Shown here one piece after another: positions 24,101-35,150 of a stretch of 64,000 bases of DNA. A program made the translations under genes and the position numbers. The notes below the pieces were generated by a model. That model was not told where the DNA came from and did not search any database. It saw nothing but the letters and a program-made list of their open reading frames with translations. The stretch is from Mucidula mucida (taxonomy: Eukaryota > Basidiomycota > Agaricomycetes > Agaricales > Physalacriaceae), in contig JADNYV010000015.1 in assembly GCA_015501055.1 (NCBI GenBank), forward strand, positions 124,001-188,000. The letters run 5' to 3'. The stretch's first letter is position 1. Each line of letters begins with the position of its first letter.

Positions 24101-25608
24101 GTCAATCTGCACGTATGTTTAATCTTCACTTTCAGTGCAAGGAATACCGAGAACGCTCAAAGGGTCGTATATCATTCCGCAATTTCGGCAAAGGAGATTT
24201 GGCTCTATTCCTTCCTACTCGCGGGAGCGGGGGTGGGGGAAATGGTGTCGAAGGTGGGAAAGGCAAAGGTTGGGCGGCATTCAATGGTACGTTGTTTACA
24301 TCCCTTCTTAATTGTTTGAGGCTGATGATCAATGCAGTCTTCTTCCCTCATTACTTTCTCCAAGCAACCGGTCATCTTGCAGAGCAACTCAAGACGCGGG
24401 AATGGATTGTAGCACGGATCACAGAGATTACAGAAAGGGTGGTGGACCGCGATGATCCTTCAAGCAACCCATACGGCCTCAGTGATGGAGTAAAGTACTA
24501 TATGCTGCAGGTGGAGGATTGGACACAGACGCCCCCTGGCGGTGTCAAGGGTAGTGTGAGGCGCAAGTCAAGAGCCTCTGAAACTGGCTCGTCTGCGATA
24601 CCAGCCCCATTAACGTCGCCTGGAGCTTTCCTGCGTTCGTCGCCAGAAACTGCGTCGTTCCTTCGAACACCCCCCGAGGGTGGCTCGTTCCTCAGAGGAC
24701 CTCCAGAGGCTTCATTTTTGCGACCGCCACCAGAAGCAGCGGAGATCATGCCACCGGATGTTGAGGATACATTCCCACCACCACCAGATGAGGGTAAGAC
24801 CATGGGCGTAGGACGTGTCAGTGGCAGTCCGAGAGGGCGACCGAGTTCGTTATCGAGGCTCTTAGCTCAAGCTGACGAGGAGTCTGATCGAGACCGCGAG
24901 GCTTCAGCAGCGGGAAAGAAGTCTGATGAAGACGAGCAGCCTGCCTCGCAGTCTTCCGTACCTCGTACGGATTTTTCAGTGCCTCGGACTGGTTCCTCGA
25001 TACCACGCACGGCATCACCAATTCAGCGGCGGCCATCTCCCCTTCAGCGTCCGCCTTCCCCAGTCTCTTCTGTTCCGAAATCTCCGAGTCCTCTGTCACC
25101 GAGTAAACATGTGTTCCCCACCCAGCTTTCGTCGTCGCCTCAGCAGATTCCCGGCTCGCTGTCTTCCTCGTCCAATGTGCACTCTCCGCATCAGCCGTCG
25201 CTGTCCTCGCCTCTTCGGCCCGGCTCGAGAGCGAGCAAGACTTCGAGCGCGTCCAAGTTTTCGCTTGTGGGCGGGAAGCTGCCGATTGTCGGTGCGCCTG
25301 GGGGGGCGGGAAAAGCCGCTGCGACTACGGCTACGACGACGACTGTGGATGAGCTGGAGACGCCGTCGCCTAATGACTCGATCTCGGAGGGGCTGAACGA
25401 GGTGCGCAGGCGGGCGATGCATGAGAGGTCTGCGACTACGTCGTCGACTGACGGGACGGCGCGGGGGACGCTTGCTAGTCTGGCGAGCAGCTGGGGCGTG
25501 GCGTTTGGGCGGAGGAGAAGTGCTGCTGCGCCTGAGGATCAGCGGAAGCGGAGGATATCGTCGGTGTTTTCCGCTGGATCGGGTAGTGGGACGGAAAGAG
25601 GGGGATGA
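21140..25608 (+). CDS. ATG11: autophagy-related protein 11
   Basis: Scaffold of selective autophagy that links cargo receptors to the Atg1 kinase at the phagophore assembly site. The start is ATG 21140 (MLLICRAEDGYSVEVEWDGA). A 51-bp intron (21202-21252) joins to PQSLEQFLSTHTGVPPESI, a ubiquitin-like N-terminal part with IYVFNKQYLE. Long coiled coils follow, especially 22985-23800, rich in Glu, Arg and Gln. The conserved C-terminal ATG11 claw region is split by an intron after KQ at 24082. It reads CKEYRERSKGRISFRNFGKG, DLALFLPTRG, FNVFFPHYFLQATGHLAEQL, REWIVARITEITERVVD and YYMLQVEDWTQ. A long Ser/Pro-rich tail (about 24540-25608), with repeated SFLR-PP units near 24620-24740, makes this longer than the yeast protein. 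Eight or so short introns, all frame-consistent. Single long gene, apparently intact. Confidence 0.9.
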
Positions 25609-26663
25609 GGATGAGGACAGAGGAATTGCACTATAAGATGTACACTCATTTGTTGGATTTCATTTCATTTTTTTTTCCTTTTGATTAATTTAGTTTTTGG
25701 GGCTGTTATCTCAGGCTGTTTGCATTGCTATCTAGATTTGACATATACTGTTGAGAGCATAGTTGTTTGAAGTGCTGTGTACGAATGCCGAGTAGACTAC
25801 CTATGCATGTGAGTCTCAGCCCTCTGTCGCTTCATGGCTTCTAACGGTCTCCTAGGACTATGACTACTCTCTGTCAAGTTCACATAACACATTGTTGCAA
25901 TACCATCTTAACTGCAATACCCATCACTGATAGAGAGCGCAAGAGATGTACAAGTGATATTTCACGACGTTACTGTTACGCACGTGGGGCGTTGATGCGA
26001 TTGCCTGATCGACGTCTTGCGTCTTGTGTCAACTTCGCACTTTTTTGATGTAGGTTGTCCCAAGTAAGCTTTTATGACTTTGCATGTTTTATCCGGCTTT
26101 CCGTGTATGCCTCTTTCGTTCATGGCGGGTAAGCCCTCCTCCATTTTTGTTAGTGAGTCCTCGATGCACCGTTACTGAGTTGGATCTCTACAGAATGACA
26201 GCTGGCCTTTGCAGAATTGAACGATACCGGTTGGATACGAGCACCTCCTCATTCGGTGGAGAGGCGCCTATAGGCAGGAACAACATCTGGTTGGAGGCGG
26301 TGGCGCGACAAGGTTGACAGAATCTCTCAAAGACTTCTTGACTATGGTACTCGGCCCATGTTTCTGGACGGTATAATTCCAGGCACACAGTCAGAGTAAT
26401 TTACCTTCATCTGTGTAGGCACGAGTCCTCAACAACTACCTGTGTTTGATGACCATTTCTCAGAGGTAAGCCACTTAGAAATTGATGGCGAATCGAATTG
26501 ATCTGCGCGACAATCTTTCCTGTTACGGTTACTAGGAGATCAACTTTGATTCATCGTACATGAGGTACGGCCGCGTTACGAGGACCCAGCCTCCGATGTT
26601 ACTGTACAGTCCAGCAGTAAGATATGTACGATTCTTGTTTTCCCCAACCGGCGTGTATCTTGG
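25609..26663. other. gene-free interval
   Basis: A T-rich 3' flank of ATG11, then short frames without support. No gene seen. Confidence 0.45.
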
Positions 26664-26670
26664 TATAAAA
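26664..26670 (+). promoter_or_regulatory. TATA box of kinase-like gene A
   Basis: TATAAAA at 99 bp before the ATG at 26769. A matching GGTATAAAAG element stands before the paralogue on the opposite strand. Confidence 0.65.
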
Positions 26671-26768
26671 GCCGTGGAAAACATTCAGAAATTGCATTGA
26701 GCTGGTCTCTTTCCCATCTTCTCTACTTTACCCGCTTCGAGCAGGCCTCGGCAACTCACTATCCATCA

Positions 26769-27704
26769 TGTTATCTTTCCGCCGCGTATCCTTCCTCGTC
26801 GCTCTCGGCCTGGCTTGCTGCCTCGTCCTTTGTGTACAGTCCCAGTGCGTATCTTATTCCATACAGCGAAAATACCTCTCTAACTATGGAGAGTAGAGAA
26901 ATGACGACGCTTGAGCGCAGACGTACCATAACCAGGAGGATCAAGGGCCACGAATATACCTTGAAGAAGCTTTCATCCTCAGTGCAAGGACAGAATTCGG
27001 AAACATATAAGGTCGTTGGCGGCTTCGAAGGCGTGGCCGCCATAGTCAAGATTATCGACCCCGGACAGAGCAGAACCATAAGTGACCGTGCTGCACACGA
27101 GGCGGCGATTCTGCGTAAAGTGCGTTTCTGCTTTCGTACCTTGTCGACTCTTACACCAATTGATGATTTTACTTCAAAGGACACAGTCAATCAGCTCCTC
27201 CATGTTGAGAAGGTGAAGAAGCATAGCCACGTTTATGAGTGGACCTTCGTATTGCAAGACATCCACGCGAACTACCCGGACCCGGGGGATCGACTCGCCC
27301 CGCTCCACGAATTTATCGAAGCGAACCCTGAGGCCTATCCAGATATCGCGACAGCTGTTCGCCAGGTGAGGGCCCTTGCAATCAGACGAGCGGAGGAGCT
27401 GGCTCGGAACAGCAACTTCGTGTACCGTGACATCCAGCCCCTCAATGTTTTCACAAACAGGGAGCTCACAGAAGTTCACTTCATCGACTACGGTTTCCCG
27501 GGCGTCGTCGACGTTAGCAGTGGTTTCTTGGGCACCAGCAGCAGAAGCGCGCTGATAGCGGCTGCAGCAGCCCTTCGGCAAATGAGAGAAAATGCGCAAG
27601 AGAACTTCACAGTCGAGGCCGTGAGGCGTTATATGCGGTCGCGTCGCCACGGTAGTCACGGTAGTCACGGTAGTCATCATAGTCACAGACGGGCGAATGC
27701 TTGA
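26769..27704 (+). CDS. secreted protein-kinase-like protein, paralogue A
   Basis: The ATG at 26769 is the first ATG after the TATA box. It opens a signal peptide (MLSFRRVSFLVALGLACCLV). A 52-bp intron (26845-26896; donor GTGCGT, branch CTAAC, acceptor TAG) joins to EMTTLERRRTITRRIKGHEY. The body looks like a small kinase fold. VVGGFEGVAAIVKII carries the candidate ATP-site lysine. YEWTFVLQDIH follows. NFVYRDIQPLNVF corresponds to the catalytic loop with Tyr in place of the HRD His, and VHFIDYGFPG corresponds to the metal-binding DFG with Tyr. A second intron is 27120-27179; it is open and a multiple of three, but its paralogous counterpart contains a stop. The tail ends in three HGS repeats. 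An unusual combination of signal peptide and kinase-like motifs; activity uncertain. Confidence 0.8.
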   Translation, partial: CYLSAAYPSSSLSAWLAASSFVYSPSAYLIPYSENTSLTMESREMTTLERRRTITRRIKGHEYTLKKLSSSVQGQNSETYKVVGGFEGVAAIVKIIDPGQSRTISDRAAHEAAILRKVRFCFRTLSTLTPIDDFTSKDTVNQLLHVEKVKKHSHVYEWTFVLQDIHANYPDPGDRLAPLHEFIEANPEAYPDIATAVRQVRALAIRRAEELARNSNFVYRDIQPLNVFTNRELTEVHFIDYGFPGVVDVSSGFLGTSSRSALIAAAAALRQMRENAQENFTVEAVRRYMRSRRHGSHGSHGSHHSHRRANA

Positions 27705-28002
27705 GAAAGAATATTAGTTCAGAAGTCAAACCTGTATCCTGTCCATGATCTTTGATCCGGATACATAAGTCTAAAAAAGAGAATCGGAGAAAAATATAAC
27801 AACTGAGGAAAGTATCAAAGGAAACTGATTTCAGTCCGGGAATATCTTCCAAGCCATCGACCGTCGCCTGAAAGACCCCCTTGATATTACTTTTTCTCCG
27901 ATCCGTCAGATAAACCTCAGTCTCTTTATTCAGACTTAGAAAGAACGGGATTAACGGTTTACCATTCTTGTACGGACTTAACGATTAAACTACTATCCTT
28001 TC

Positions 28003-29095
28003 TCAAGCCTGAGCATGGGACGATGAGCCTCCTCCACCACTCGAATGCTGCGCAGCGCGCGCCATCAACCGCCTCACATTACCAAGCGTGTAGTGGGTCT
28101 CCGCATTTTCTCTCGCTTGCGCAATAGCGTTTGCCCTCCTAATCTGCGCCTGTCCGCTGCTCGAGAAGAGACCACTGCTGACGTCGACGACACTCGGGAA
28201 ACCGTAGTCGATAAAGTAGGCTGCGGAGAGCTGCCTGTCGGTGAAAACGTTGAGGGGTTGAATGTCGCGGTATCTGTTTCTGAATCGTCAAACATACAAA
28301 AGAAGGAATGGAATGAATCGGAGCCGGGATTGAGAAATACTACGTACACAAAGTTGCCGTGATCAGCCAAGGCCGTTACCTGTCGGAGTGCAAGGTCCCT
28401 CACGTGGCGTACAGCTGTTGCGGGGTCGATATCAGGGTTCTCGTTAAGGATCTCGTGAAGCGGAGCGAGCTGATCCCCCGGCTGCGGGTAGTTCTCGTGG
28501 ATGTCTTGCAACACAAGGATCCACTTATACACGCCGCTACTCTTCTTCTCCTTCTCGTAATGGAGGAGCTGATTGACTGCGGCCTATGAGTTAATCGTGT
28601 CAGAAGTTGGTGAAGGAGTCGATAAGCCGTAAACAAAAGCTCACCTTCCGAAGAACCTTTGTCTCCTTTTTAGCATTGTCACTTACGGCTTTGCTGGGGG
28701 AGTCGATAATCTTAACAATGGCAGCTACTCCTTCGAAGCCGCCCACGACCCTATATGTTACCGAATTCTGTCCTTGTTCGTAGGATGAAATACTCTTCAA
28801 GGTATAGTCGTGGCCCTTGATCCTCATGGTTATGGTACGTCTGCGCTCAAGCGTCATAGGGCTGGTTTCTCTGCGCTCGAGAGTTAGAGGGCTGGTACTA
28901 GATCTGCCTTCGAGAGCTATAGGGCTGACAGCTCTGTCATCGAGAGTCATAGGGCTATCATCATCGTGGTACAACGTGAGTGATAGGGAATCCTCGCTGT
29001 ATGAAACGTAATACGCACTGGGACTGTACACCAAAGACGAGGCAGCAAGCCAGGCCAAGAGCGACAAGAAAGGATGCGCGGCGGAAAGATGACAT
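28003..29095 (-). CDS. secreted protein-kinase-like protein, paralogue B
   Basis: An inverted copy of the 26769 gene, tail to tail with it across about 300 bp. The ATG at 29095 gives MSSFRRASFLVALGLACCLV. Intron 28955-29018 (64 bp) joins to PMTLDDRAVSPIALEGR. Compared with A, the segment behind the signal peptide is expanded into repeated SP-x-TLE-x-R units before LERRRTITMRIKGHDYTL. VVGGFEGVAAIVKIID and KWILVLQDIHENYPQPGD are conserved. A second intron follows VLRK. A third intron, absent from A, interrupts the catalytic loop between FV and YRDIQPLNVF (donor GTACGT near 28350, acceptor near 28263). After it come YFIDYGFPSVVDVSSG and a Gly/Ser-rich end, with stop at 28003. The same promoter style as A (TATA at 29197). 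Likely secreted; catalytic status unknown. Confidence 0.8.
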
Positions 29096-29196
29096 GATGG
29101 ATGGTGAGTTGTCGAGGCCTGCTCGAAGTGGTTGAAAGTAGTGAGAAGATGTGAGAGAGACCAGCTCGATGCATATTCTGAATGATGTCTATGGCC

Positions 29197-29203
29197 TTTT
29201 ATA
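29197..29203 (-). promoter_or_regulatory. TATA box of kinase-like gene B
   Basis: TATAAAA on the minus strand, about 102 bp upstream of the ATG at 29095. The sequence around it matches the promoter of paralogue A. Confidence 0.6.
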
Positions 29204-30329
29204 CCAAGATACACGCCAATTCAGGGAAACAGTACATCTCTGTACAGCTGAATCTAAGGCAGTTCCCCCGTAGTGCGGCGACCGTATCAGGAAAAATTGC
29301 CGCGCTAACTAAAACGCATCACTCTAAGCCGCTTGATGTTGACACTGGTCAACAAACACAGGTCGTTGTTGAGGATGCTACATAGATGAAATTTTGTGGG
29401 CTCCTCTGGCAGTGAGTCTGGATTTTTACCGGTCAGCAACAAGGGTCGGGTACCATAACCAACAAATACATCGTCTTTGAGATATCTGAGCAATACTGTG
29501 AGCCAAATTGCGGCGCGAAGACAGACTGAATGTTATTTCGCCTCTCCATCTCGTTCAATCCGGCGATAAGGACCACACGACACCATCCTGGAGAGAAATC
29601 TAAGGAAGACCAACACGAAAGAAGGAGAAGGGCTTACCTACGATGAACGAGAAAGCAATTCAGGGATGGGCGGCATACAGCATACGTAGCATGTAAGAAG
29701 GCTTACTGAGGACGATGTACATCAAAAGGGGAAGACTGTCGCATTGACACAAGACCCGCGATCAAACCATCAACCAGCAACGGTCACATGTCTCAGTGAT
29801 GGACGTTGCGGAGCCACCGCCGAAATTTTAAATGTGCAACCTTCATTCGACTTGTGGAATGCGCAGAAATATCTACAAAAGTGTGTTTGACCACTGTTGA
29901 TTTTGAAGGTCAGAGACGAACACATTGAGAGTTGCCATCAACTCACACGCGACCAACCTCCTCTTGATTCCGACATGCATGGCTGTATCGACACAACAGT
30001 CCTTGATATTGGAGTCCGACGGTGTATACTTCCCAACGGTCTAGGATGATGCTCCAATTTTGTCAAGATGATGGTTGAAGGCGTTGGGAACCTGAACATG
30101 TCGGCTGTACTGCTTGGTGCGTCCTGGGTTGCTACCACCGGCCAGAAAGGCTCATCGATATCAACCCTTCTCGTTCCAACTTCGATCCCCGTCGTCAGTA
30201 CACGAAATAGCCTTGACTCTGAGTTCTCTTTTGGATAATGTTCCGTGCAGCCACAATCACTGGGTTATGCGGAGGGTGGGCAGAGCACGGATCTCGTCGC
30301 ATTCGCCCTTAATTTGTTGCTGCTAATCG
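29204..30329. other. gene-free interval
   Basis: Short frames only on both strands. No recognisable motif or RNA. Confidence 0.4.
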
Positions 30330-31457
30330 TCAGCTTCCAGGATGACAAGATGTGTGCTTATCCACGATATCCTGGAGGCTAGGCAAACGCGCCTGTAGTA
30401 GAGAACACGGCGTCAGATTCAAACCATTCGCCATTGGATTACCCTGCTGCTTGATATTGTAATGTAGATACTCGTATCCGCCTTCGACGTTCCTCGTCCC
30501 CGGTAGCACTGCAAATTCGGAAGCATAACGGCAGCAACAGCAGTCCAACTACGATGGCGTTTCGATTCAAACGTAAACACCACCAAGAAAGCACGAACCT
30601 TCATCCCATCGCAGAGATTCAGGACAGACGGCACAAGGTACGTTATCAAACGGTATCGCATAGCCGTATCGATGTAGGTGGGGTATGACTTCAAGAGGCA
30701 TGAAGGATATCGAGACGTTGGCTGCGATATGATCAGGATGATCGAACAACCTGCGGAGAGAGGAGACGAACCTATGGTCCACAAGTTCATGAAGATCGGC
30801 AAGAAGCGCGGCGTCAGGAGAGTAATCATAGCCTCTAGCGCTAAGCCCACTCAAAATATCCACAAAGTTAATCATTCAGAACACAAGGGAGCCTGAGGAC
30901 AGAATGAGGGGCTACACCATACCGATGAACGTAATCGCAGACGCCACAGGGATGTCGAGCGCCACCTGGTTGTCGAGCCCATTGCGTTTTCAAGTACACA
31001 TGCTACTGAGCGATATCCAGTGAACGGAGGGAACAGAACCGTAGAGCGAGGATTGGAAAATGACGCGTCAAAATTGGGCGGGACTGGTCTGGGGGCAGAA
31101 CGAAACCTGATACCAAGGATATGGAGAGTCTCGGGTGATTGACTGCATAGCCAAGTCAATCACGGTACCGGTAGAGACGACTTCTGAGCCTGGCGATAGC
31201 CTTGCCCGGAGCCGAATGTGAAAGAGGATTTGTGCATTCTGGGCGGAAATGCCGAGGGAATGAGGAACGCGGAAATCCAAGGATGAGGTGTAGTTGCCTT
31301 TCGCCCCCGTTTCACTCCATTGGAGGGGCGTAACCTGGGCATAACGAAAAGAGCGACCACTCGACGGCCATCGCTGACAGTAACCGAAAACCTTGCTGCG
31401 TACGCCGCTTTCGCGGGTCACTGCTGGTGGAGATGCGTTAGGGGGGAAATGGTGCAC
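30330..31457 (-). other. possible decayed or unrecognised coding sequence
   Basis: Minus-strand frames here have more protein-like composition than the surroundings. RVPHSLGISAQNAQILFHIR and GSEVVSTGTVIDLAMQS lie in 31457-31068. DYSPDAALLADLHELVDHRF and ISFMPLEVIPHLHRYGY lie in 30875-30567. They fall in different frames separated by stops, and I could not join them with convincing splice sites or find a start. No family recognised. It may be a broken gene or chance. Confidence 0.25.
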
Positions 31458-32391
31458 CGACGCTGCGGGTCTAGCCGTGAGCCCGCGGGCCGCCGCTGCC
31501 TTTCAGAGCAATGTGTAGCATGGTCGCCTGCCACTACTGCCTGATGCGTTCTAATGGCATCGAAATGGTAAAAGGCCGGTTGGTTTGGCTCCGCGTATTC
31601 GGTGCTCTTGGTAGACCTCTATTGTCTGTCGAGGTCCGTCGTTGAGACCTGGTGGAGCAAGGCAAAGGAAGGCGACCCACCCAACTCCGACGACATGCCC
31701 AACCTCAACCGTTCAATGCTTTTTGGCAACCTTTCGTTGTCTTCCTTGTTTCCTACTTTCGACAGGTACAAATATGATAATGGCGCCTTAAAAACGCGCA
31801 TCGAGACGCATGCGCCACTCGGGTTACGATTACATGATTATTCCTCAAAAACTACTGATTTGACTTCGCTTTCCCCGATTACAATCCTTGGAGCTGGAGC
31901 TTGGAGACTCGGAGTCGCTTTCCCATGCTCTGCGCGGAACAGCTTGTAGTAGAAGAAAAAACAGAAACAGATGACCTCGAGTCTTTTATACCCGCGCTGA
32001 TGGTCACTATCCTCTTTTATTATTAAATGGCGTCCCCGCAACGCACATCGTCCCCACACAGCCCACTGGCCAACACGGAAACTTCTTTGGGAACCAGGTT
32101 CAAATTGCATCTGTCACTGGTGTTGAATTGGCAAACACCGTCGGGATGTATCGACAGATTAGCTGTGGGTCAAGTATCTCCCCAAGGGCTATAACTCGAC
32201 GAAAGGCCCTCACCTCCCTTGCAAATCGATCTCCATATCCCGACCACCCGTCAGCTTTGTTCGCCGCCCAGAACGGCGGTCCCGACCCCAAACGAGGGTG
32301 CCAAAAATGATGGTGGCGTTTTCGATATTCAAAAACAGCAGTTTCGTCTCCTGTTTTGAGGCTTCCGCACCTCGTGCTAAGCCATAGTACT
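31458..32391. other. gene-free interval
   Basis: One plus-strand frame (31602-31949) lacks any motif. Nothing else supports a gene. Confidence 0.4.
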
Positions 32392-32398
32392 TATAAAG
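32392..32398 (+). promoter_or_regulatory. TATA box of the 32438 gene
   Basis: TATAAAG lies 40 bp before the ATG at 32438. Confidence 0.55.
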
Positions 32399-32437
32399 TG
32401 CCTTGGCGGAAAGAACTCGAGGCTCCCATCACCCATC

Positions 32438-34176
32438 ATGTCCACCATTGACGTCGGTTTCAAGACCGAGAAGCCGTACGTCCCAGGCGCTTCTGGCGCT
32501 CTTTACGCTGGCTGACACTTGCGAATGTAGGTTCATTCCTCTCGAGGTGACCCGGGGTGACCTTGTCCTTGGGTCTATTGCGTTCGGTTTCTATGTACGT
32601 CGCGCGCCTTGTCGTGTACGAGCATCTGACGATTGTGTAACAGTTCGGATTTGCGATTCAAGTAACATGGTGCGCGATCAGGGAGACCAGGCGCGTGTCG
32701 CGGGTAAGCACCCTACGGCAACACTATTCGACGATCTTGTGCTTCCTTATACGCAGTTATCGGCATTCGTCGTGATGCTCTGGCTGGAAATTAGCGCGAA
32801 CACAACTTACGCTGTACGTTCGGAATGAAATTCTACACGACTTGATTCCTTAATTCCTTCCAGGTCCTGTCATTTCTCTACATGTGAGTTTCGACCGCAC
32901 TCGATTCACAGTATTATATCTCAATCCACGCTTCTAGGATTAAGCATATTCCTCCAGGCTTGCCCTTATTCTTGGTTTGCATCATCTGCTGGATCGTGCA
33001 GGTGCAATGTTTGATGCTTATCATCGTAAATCGACTATGTATCCTGTGGATGAAGCCACGACAGAAGGTATGCTCTTATAACCTTCCTCTGGCCCTCCTG
33101 GTCTCATTAAACATCAGCTCATCCTCAAAGTTTCTGTCGCCACTATCGTGTCGCTCATTTCTATTTCGACCGCCTGTATCTGTGCGTTCTGTTCATTCGG
33201 CCACGGAAACGCTTCGCTAATCGTCATGCACTATAGGGATACCAGCACAGTTACAGATCAACGAGGAGTACATCAATGTATGCAGCCCATCTAACCGTTT
33301 ATTCAACTTTCTCACTCTCTGCTTTTAGTTGAACAAGTGGTACGACAGGTTCGAGAAGTCGGTCTACCTCGGTAAGCATCTCTTCGTTGGAATCATTTAC
33401 TCGCTTACAACCCTTAACCCTCATAGTCCTGGATCTGGTCCTCAATATGCTCTTCATCCGCTTGGTTAAAGGCCGACTCGTCGACCACGGCCTGAAGAAG
33501 TACGACAAAGTCATGAAGTGCGTCCCCCAACCTCTCTCCTCCCAACCCACTCTCCCTCAACGCCTGCGCCAGATTCAACCAAAACATCATCATCATCTCA
33601 ATCGCCATGGACGCGCTCCTCATCGGCGTCACGGCCCTCCCAAATCCATTCTCCTATACCCAGGTATATATTATTATTATTCGTCCGACTGGAGACGAGT
33701 TTCTAAACTGTCCAAAACACCACAGTTCCACCCGATAACGTACATTGTAAAGCTGAACATCGAGATGTCCATGTCGCGGTTGCTCATCAAGGTCGCGCGG
33801 TCCACCGGCATCAACGTGTACAACGAGGACAAGGAGCATATGACGCGTACGAGCTACAGCCGCAGCAGAGACCGCGACGCGCAGCGAACGACCGGCGCCG
33901 CTGTGTACGTTTCCCTTCAACTACATACACCCTTACCCAAAATCTAATCTAATTTGGACGTGAACAGGGCGGTGCATATCGACACGCACATATACACACA
34001 CGGCGGGGATGCGGATGAGTTTGGTAGGTGAACATAACCCCTACTTTCGGTTGCTCACTATCTAAATAGATACGGGCCGCCGAGAAGTGAATTTGAAGCA
34101 CACCATTCAGGAAGAATCCGAGCATTCCCAGTCGAGCGCCGATGTTAAGAATGTAAACCTAGCTCGGGCGCTGTGA
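32438..34176 (+). CDS. multi-helix membrane protein, receptor-like
   Basis: An intron-rich gene (about ten short introns) from ATG 32438 (MSTIDVGFKTEKP) to TGA 34174-34176. Spliced exons give successive helices. These are PLEVTRGDLVLGSIAFGF, YTQLSAFVVMLWLEISANTT, LPLFLVCIICWIVQVQCLML, VSVATIVSLISISTACIW, VLDLVLNMLFIRLVKGRLV and IIIISIAMDALLIGVTALP. They are followed by FHPITYIVKLNIEMSMSRLL. The tail (TSYSRSRDRDAQRTTGA, then VHIDTHIYTHGGDADEF) is hydrophilic and probably cytoplasmic. The topology and IEMSMSRLL end recall the fungal seven-helix families without a known ligand. It is a different subtype from the genes at 2531 and 36858. No function can be assigned. Confidence 0.78.
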
Positions 34177-34528
34177 ATGTTGATTTGTTGTTTTTCCTGC
34201 GCATGTATCCAGATGGACATTGAATAACGTCACATTGCTTTCTGATGTTGGGCTTACAGTGTCACCAATTGGAGTATACCCTGTGTGTATCGAATTTTGA
34301 CCGGTATCAATATGGTACTTATTGTAACTACATAGCTGAGGTACAAGTTCCAAAATTGGCACATGATGACAATCGCAGTTTGGAGAATCCGAGAACCATG
34401 CGGCAGCATCGGAAACGTTGCAAAAGTTTTTAAACCATTGGCCAATGGCGACAGTTCCGTTTTCTCCACATCCCAAACTAGGATGGTGAAGTTAACCTTA
34501 GGTTCTGATACACTTCGGATTTACTGCA

Positions 34529-34714
34529 GTTAGTAACGGTATTGAAACCATCGAGGGAGGTTTTGATACCGGCACGTGACTACTGCACGTGTCGGCGCGC
34601 TGACGGGGTGGCGGGACAAGGGCACATCAGTGCGGTATCGAAACCGTTACTAACGGTTTCAAAACCTGAGCTTCCTGGCGGTCGATACGGGTCGGTTTTG
34701 ATACCGTTACTAAC
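34529..34714. repeat. MITE-like element with inverted terminal repeats
   Basis: GTTAGTAACGGTATTGAAAC at the left end (34529) is the inverted counterpart of TTTTGATACCGTTACTAAC ending at 34714, about 19 of 21 positions. Internal copies of the same motif occur at 34559-34570 (GGTTTTGATACC) and 34633-34666 (CGGTATCGAAACC then GGTTTCAAAACC). TTTACTGC flanks the left end and recurs 12 bp beyond the right end. No open frame inside. It lies about 70 bp from a tRNA gene. Confidence 0.6.
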
Positions 34715-34785
34715 ACCCCCGGGGGTTTACTGCGCCATCCTATACAAAACAATGATTTAAAATTTTTTGAACAGAAAATGTGTGA

Positions 34786-34881
34786 TTCCCTCTAGCCGAC
34801 TTGAACGACTGACCTCGTCATTACATACGCGATATGGAATTTCAGTACTAGTGACGCGCTCTACCACTGAGCTAAGAGGGA
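34786..34881 (-). tRNA. tRNA-Thr(AGU) with intron
   Basis: On the minus strand the acceptor stem is TCCCTCT (34881-34875) with AGAGGGA, discriminator A at 34786. D arm GCTC-AGTGGTA-GAGC carries a good A box (TAGCTCAGTGGT). The anticodon stem is CGTCA/TGACG, and the loop reads CTAGTA, giving anticodon AGT. An intron of roughly 24 bases follows position 37. The T arm is AGTCG/CGGCT with TTCAAGT in the loop (one G-T pair). Downstream on the minus strand a TTTT run can terminate Pol III. Mature length is about 72. Confidence 0.9.
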
Positions 34882-35150
34882 TACATTTTATTTTCAATAG
34901 ACTATAATCATTGCCTTCATGCAGGCTGATTGTCACCAAATTCACCAAATTCAACTCATTGTTATCAAGCAATTTTGATGACTTCACTTACGACGTGGTA
35001 TGGTCCTTACATCATTTGAACCCTCATCTTGAGATAGGACAACAGAGTTACAGGATACAAAAAGTTTACATGATACACAATGGGTATAGGAAATGAAACC
35101 ATGGCCGCAGCGTCATGAGCGCGCGAAAAATAGACGAAGGGCATGGATAG

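Noticed and set aside
26845..26866. An ultrashort 22-bp intron (GTGCGT...ATACAG), seemingly conserved in both kinase-like paralogues
   Set aside because: A longer intron with the same donor gives normal lengths (52 bp in A with a CTAAC branch site and TAG acceptor; 64 bp in B) and also keeps the frame, so no unusual intron is needed.
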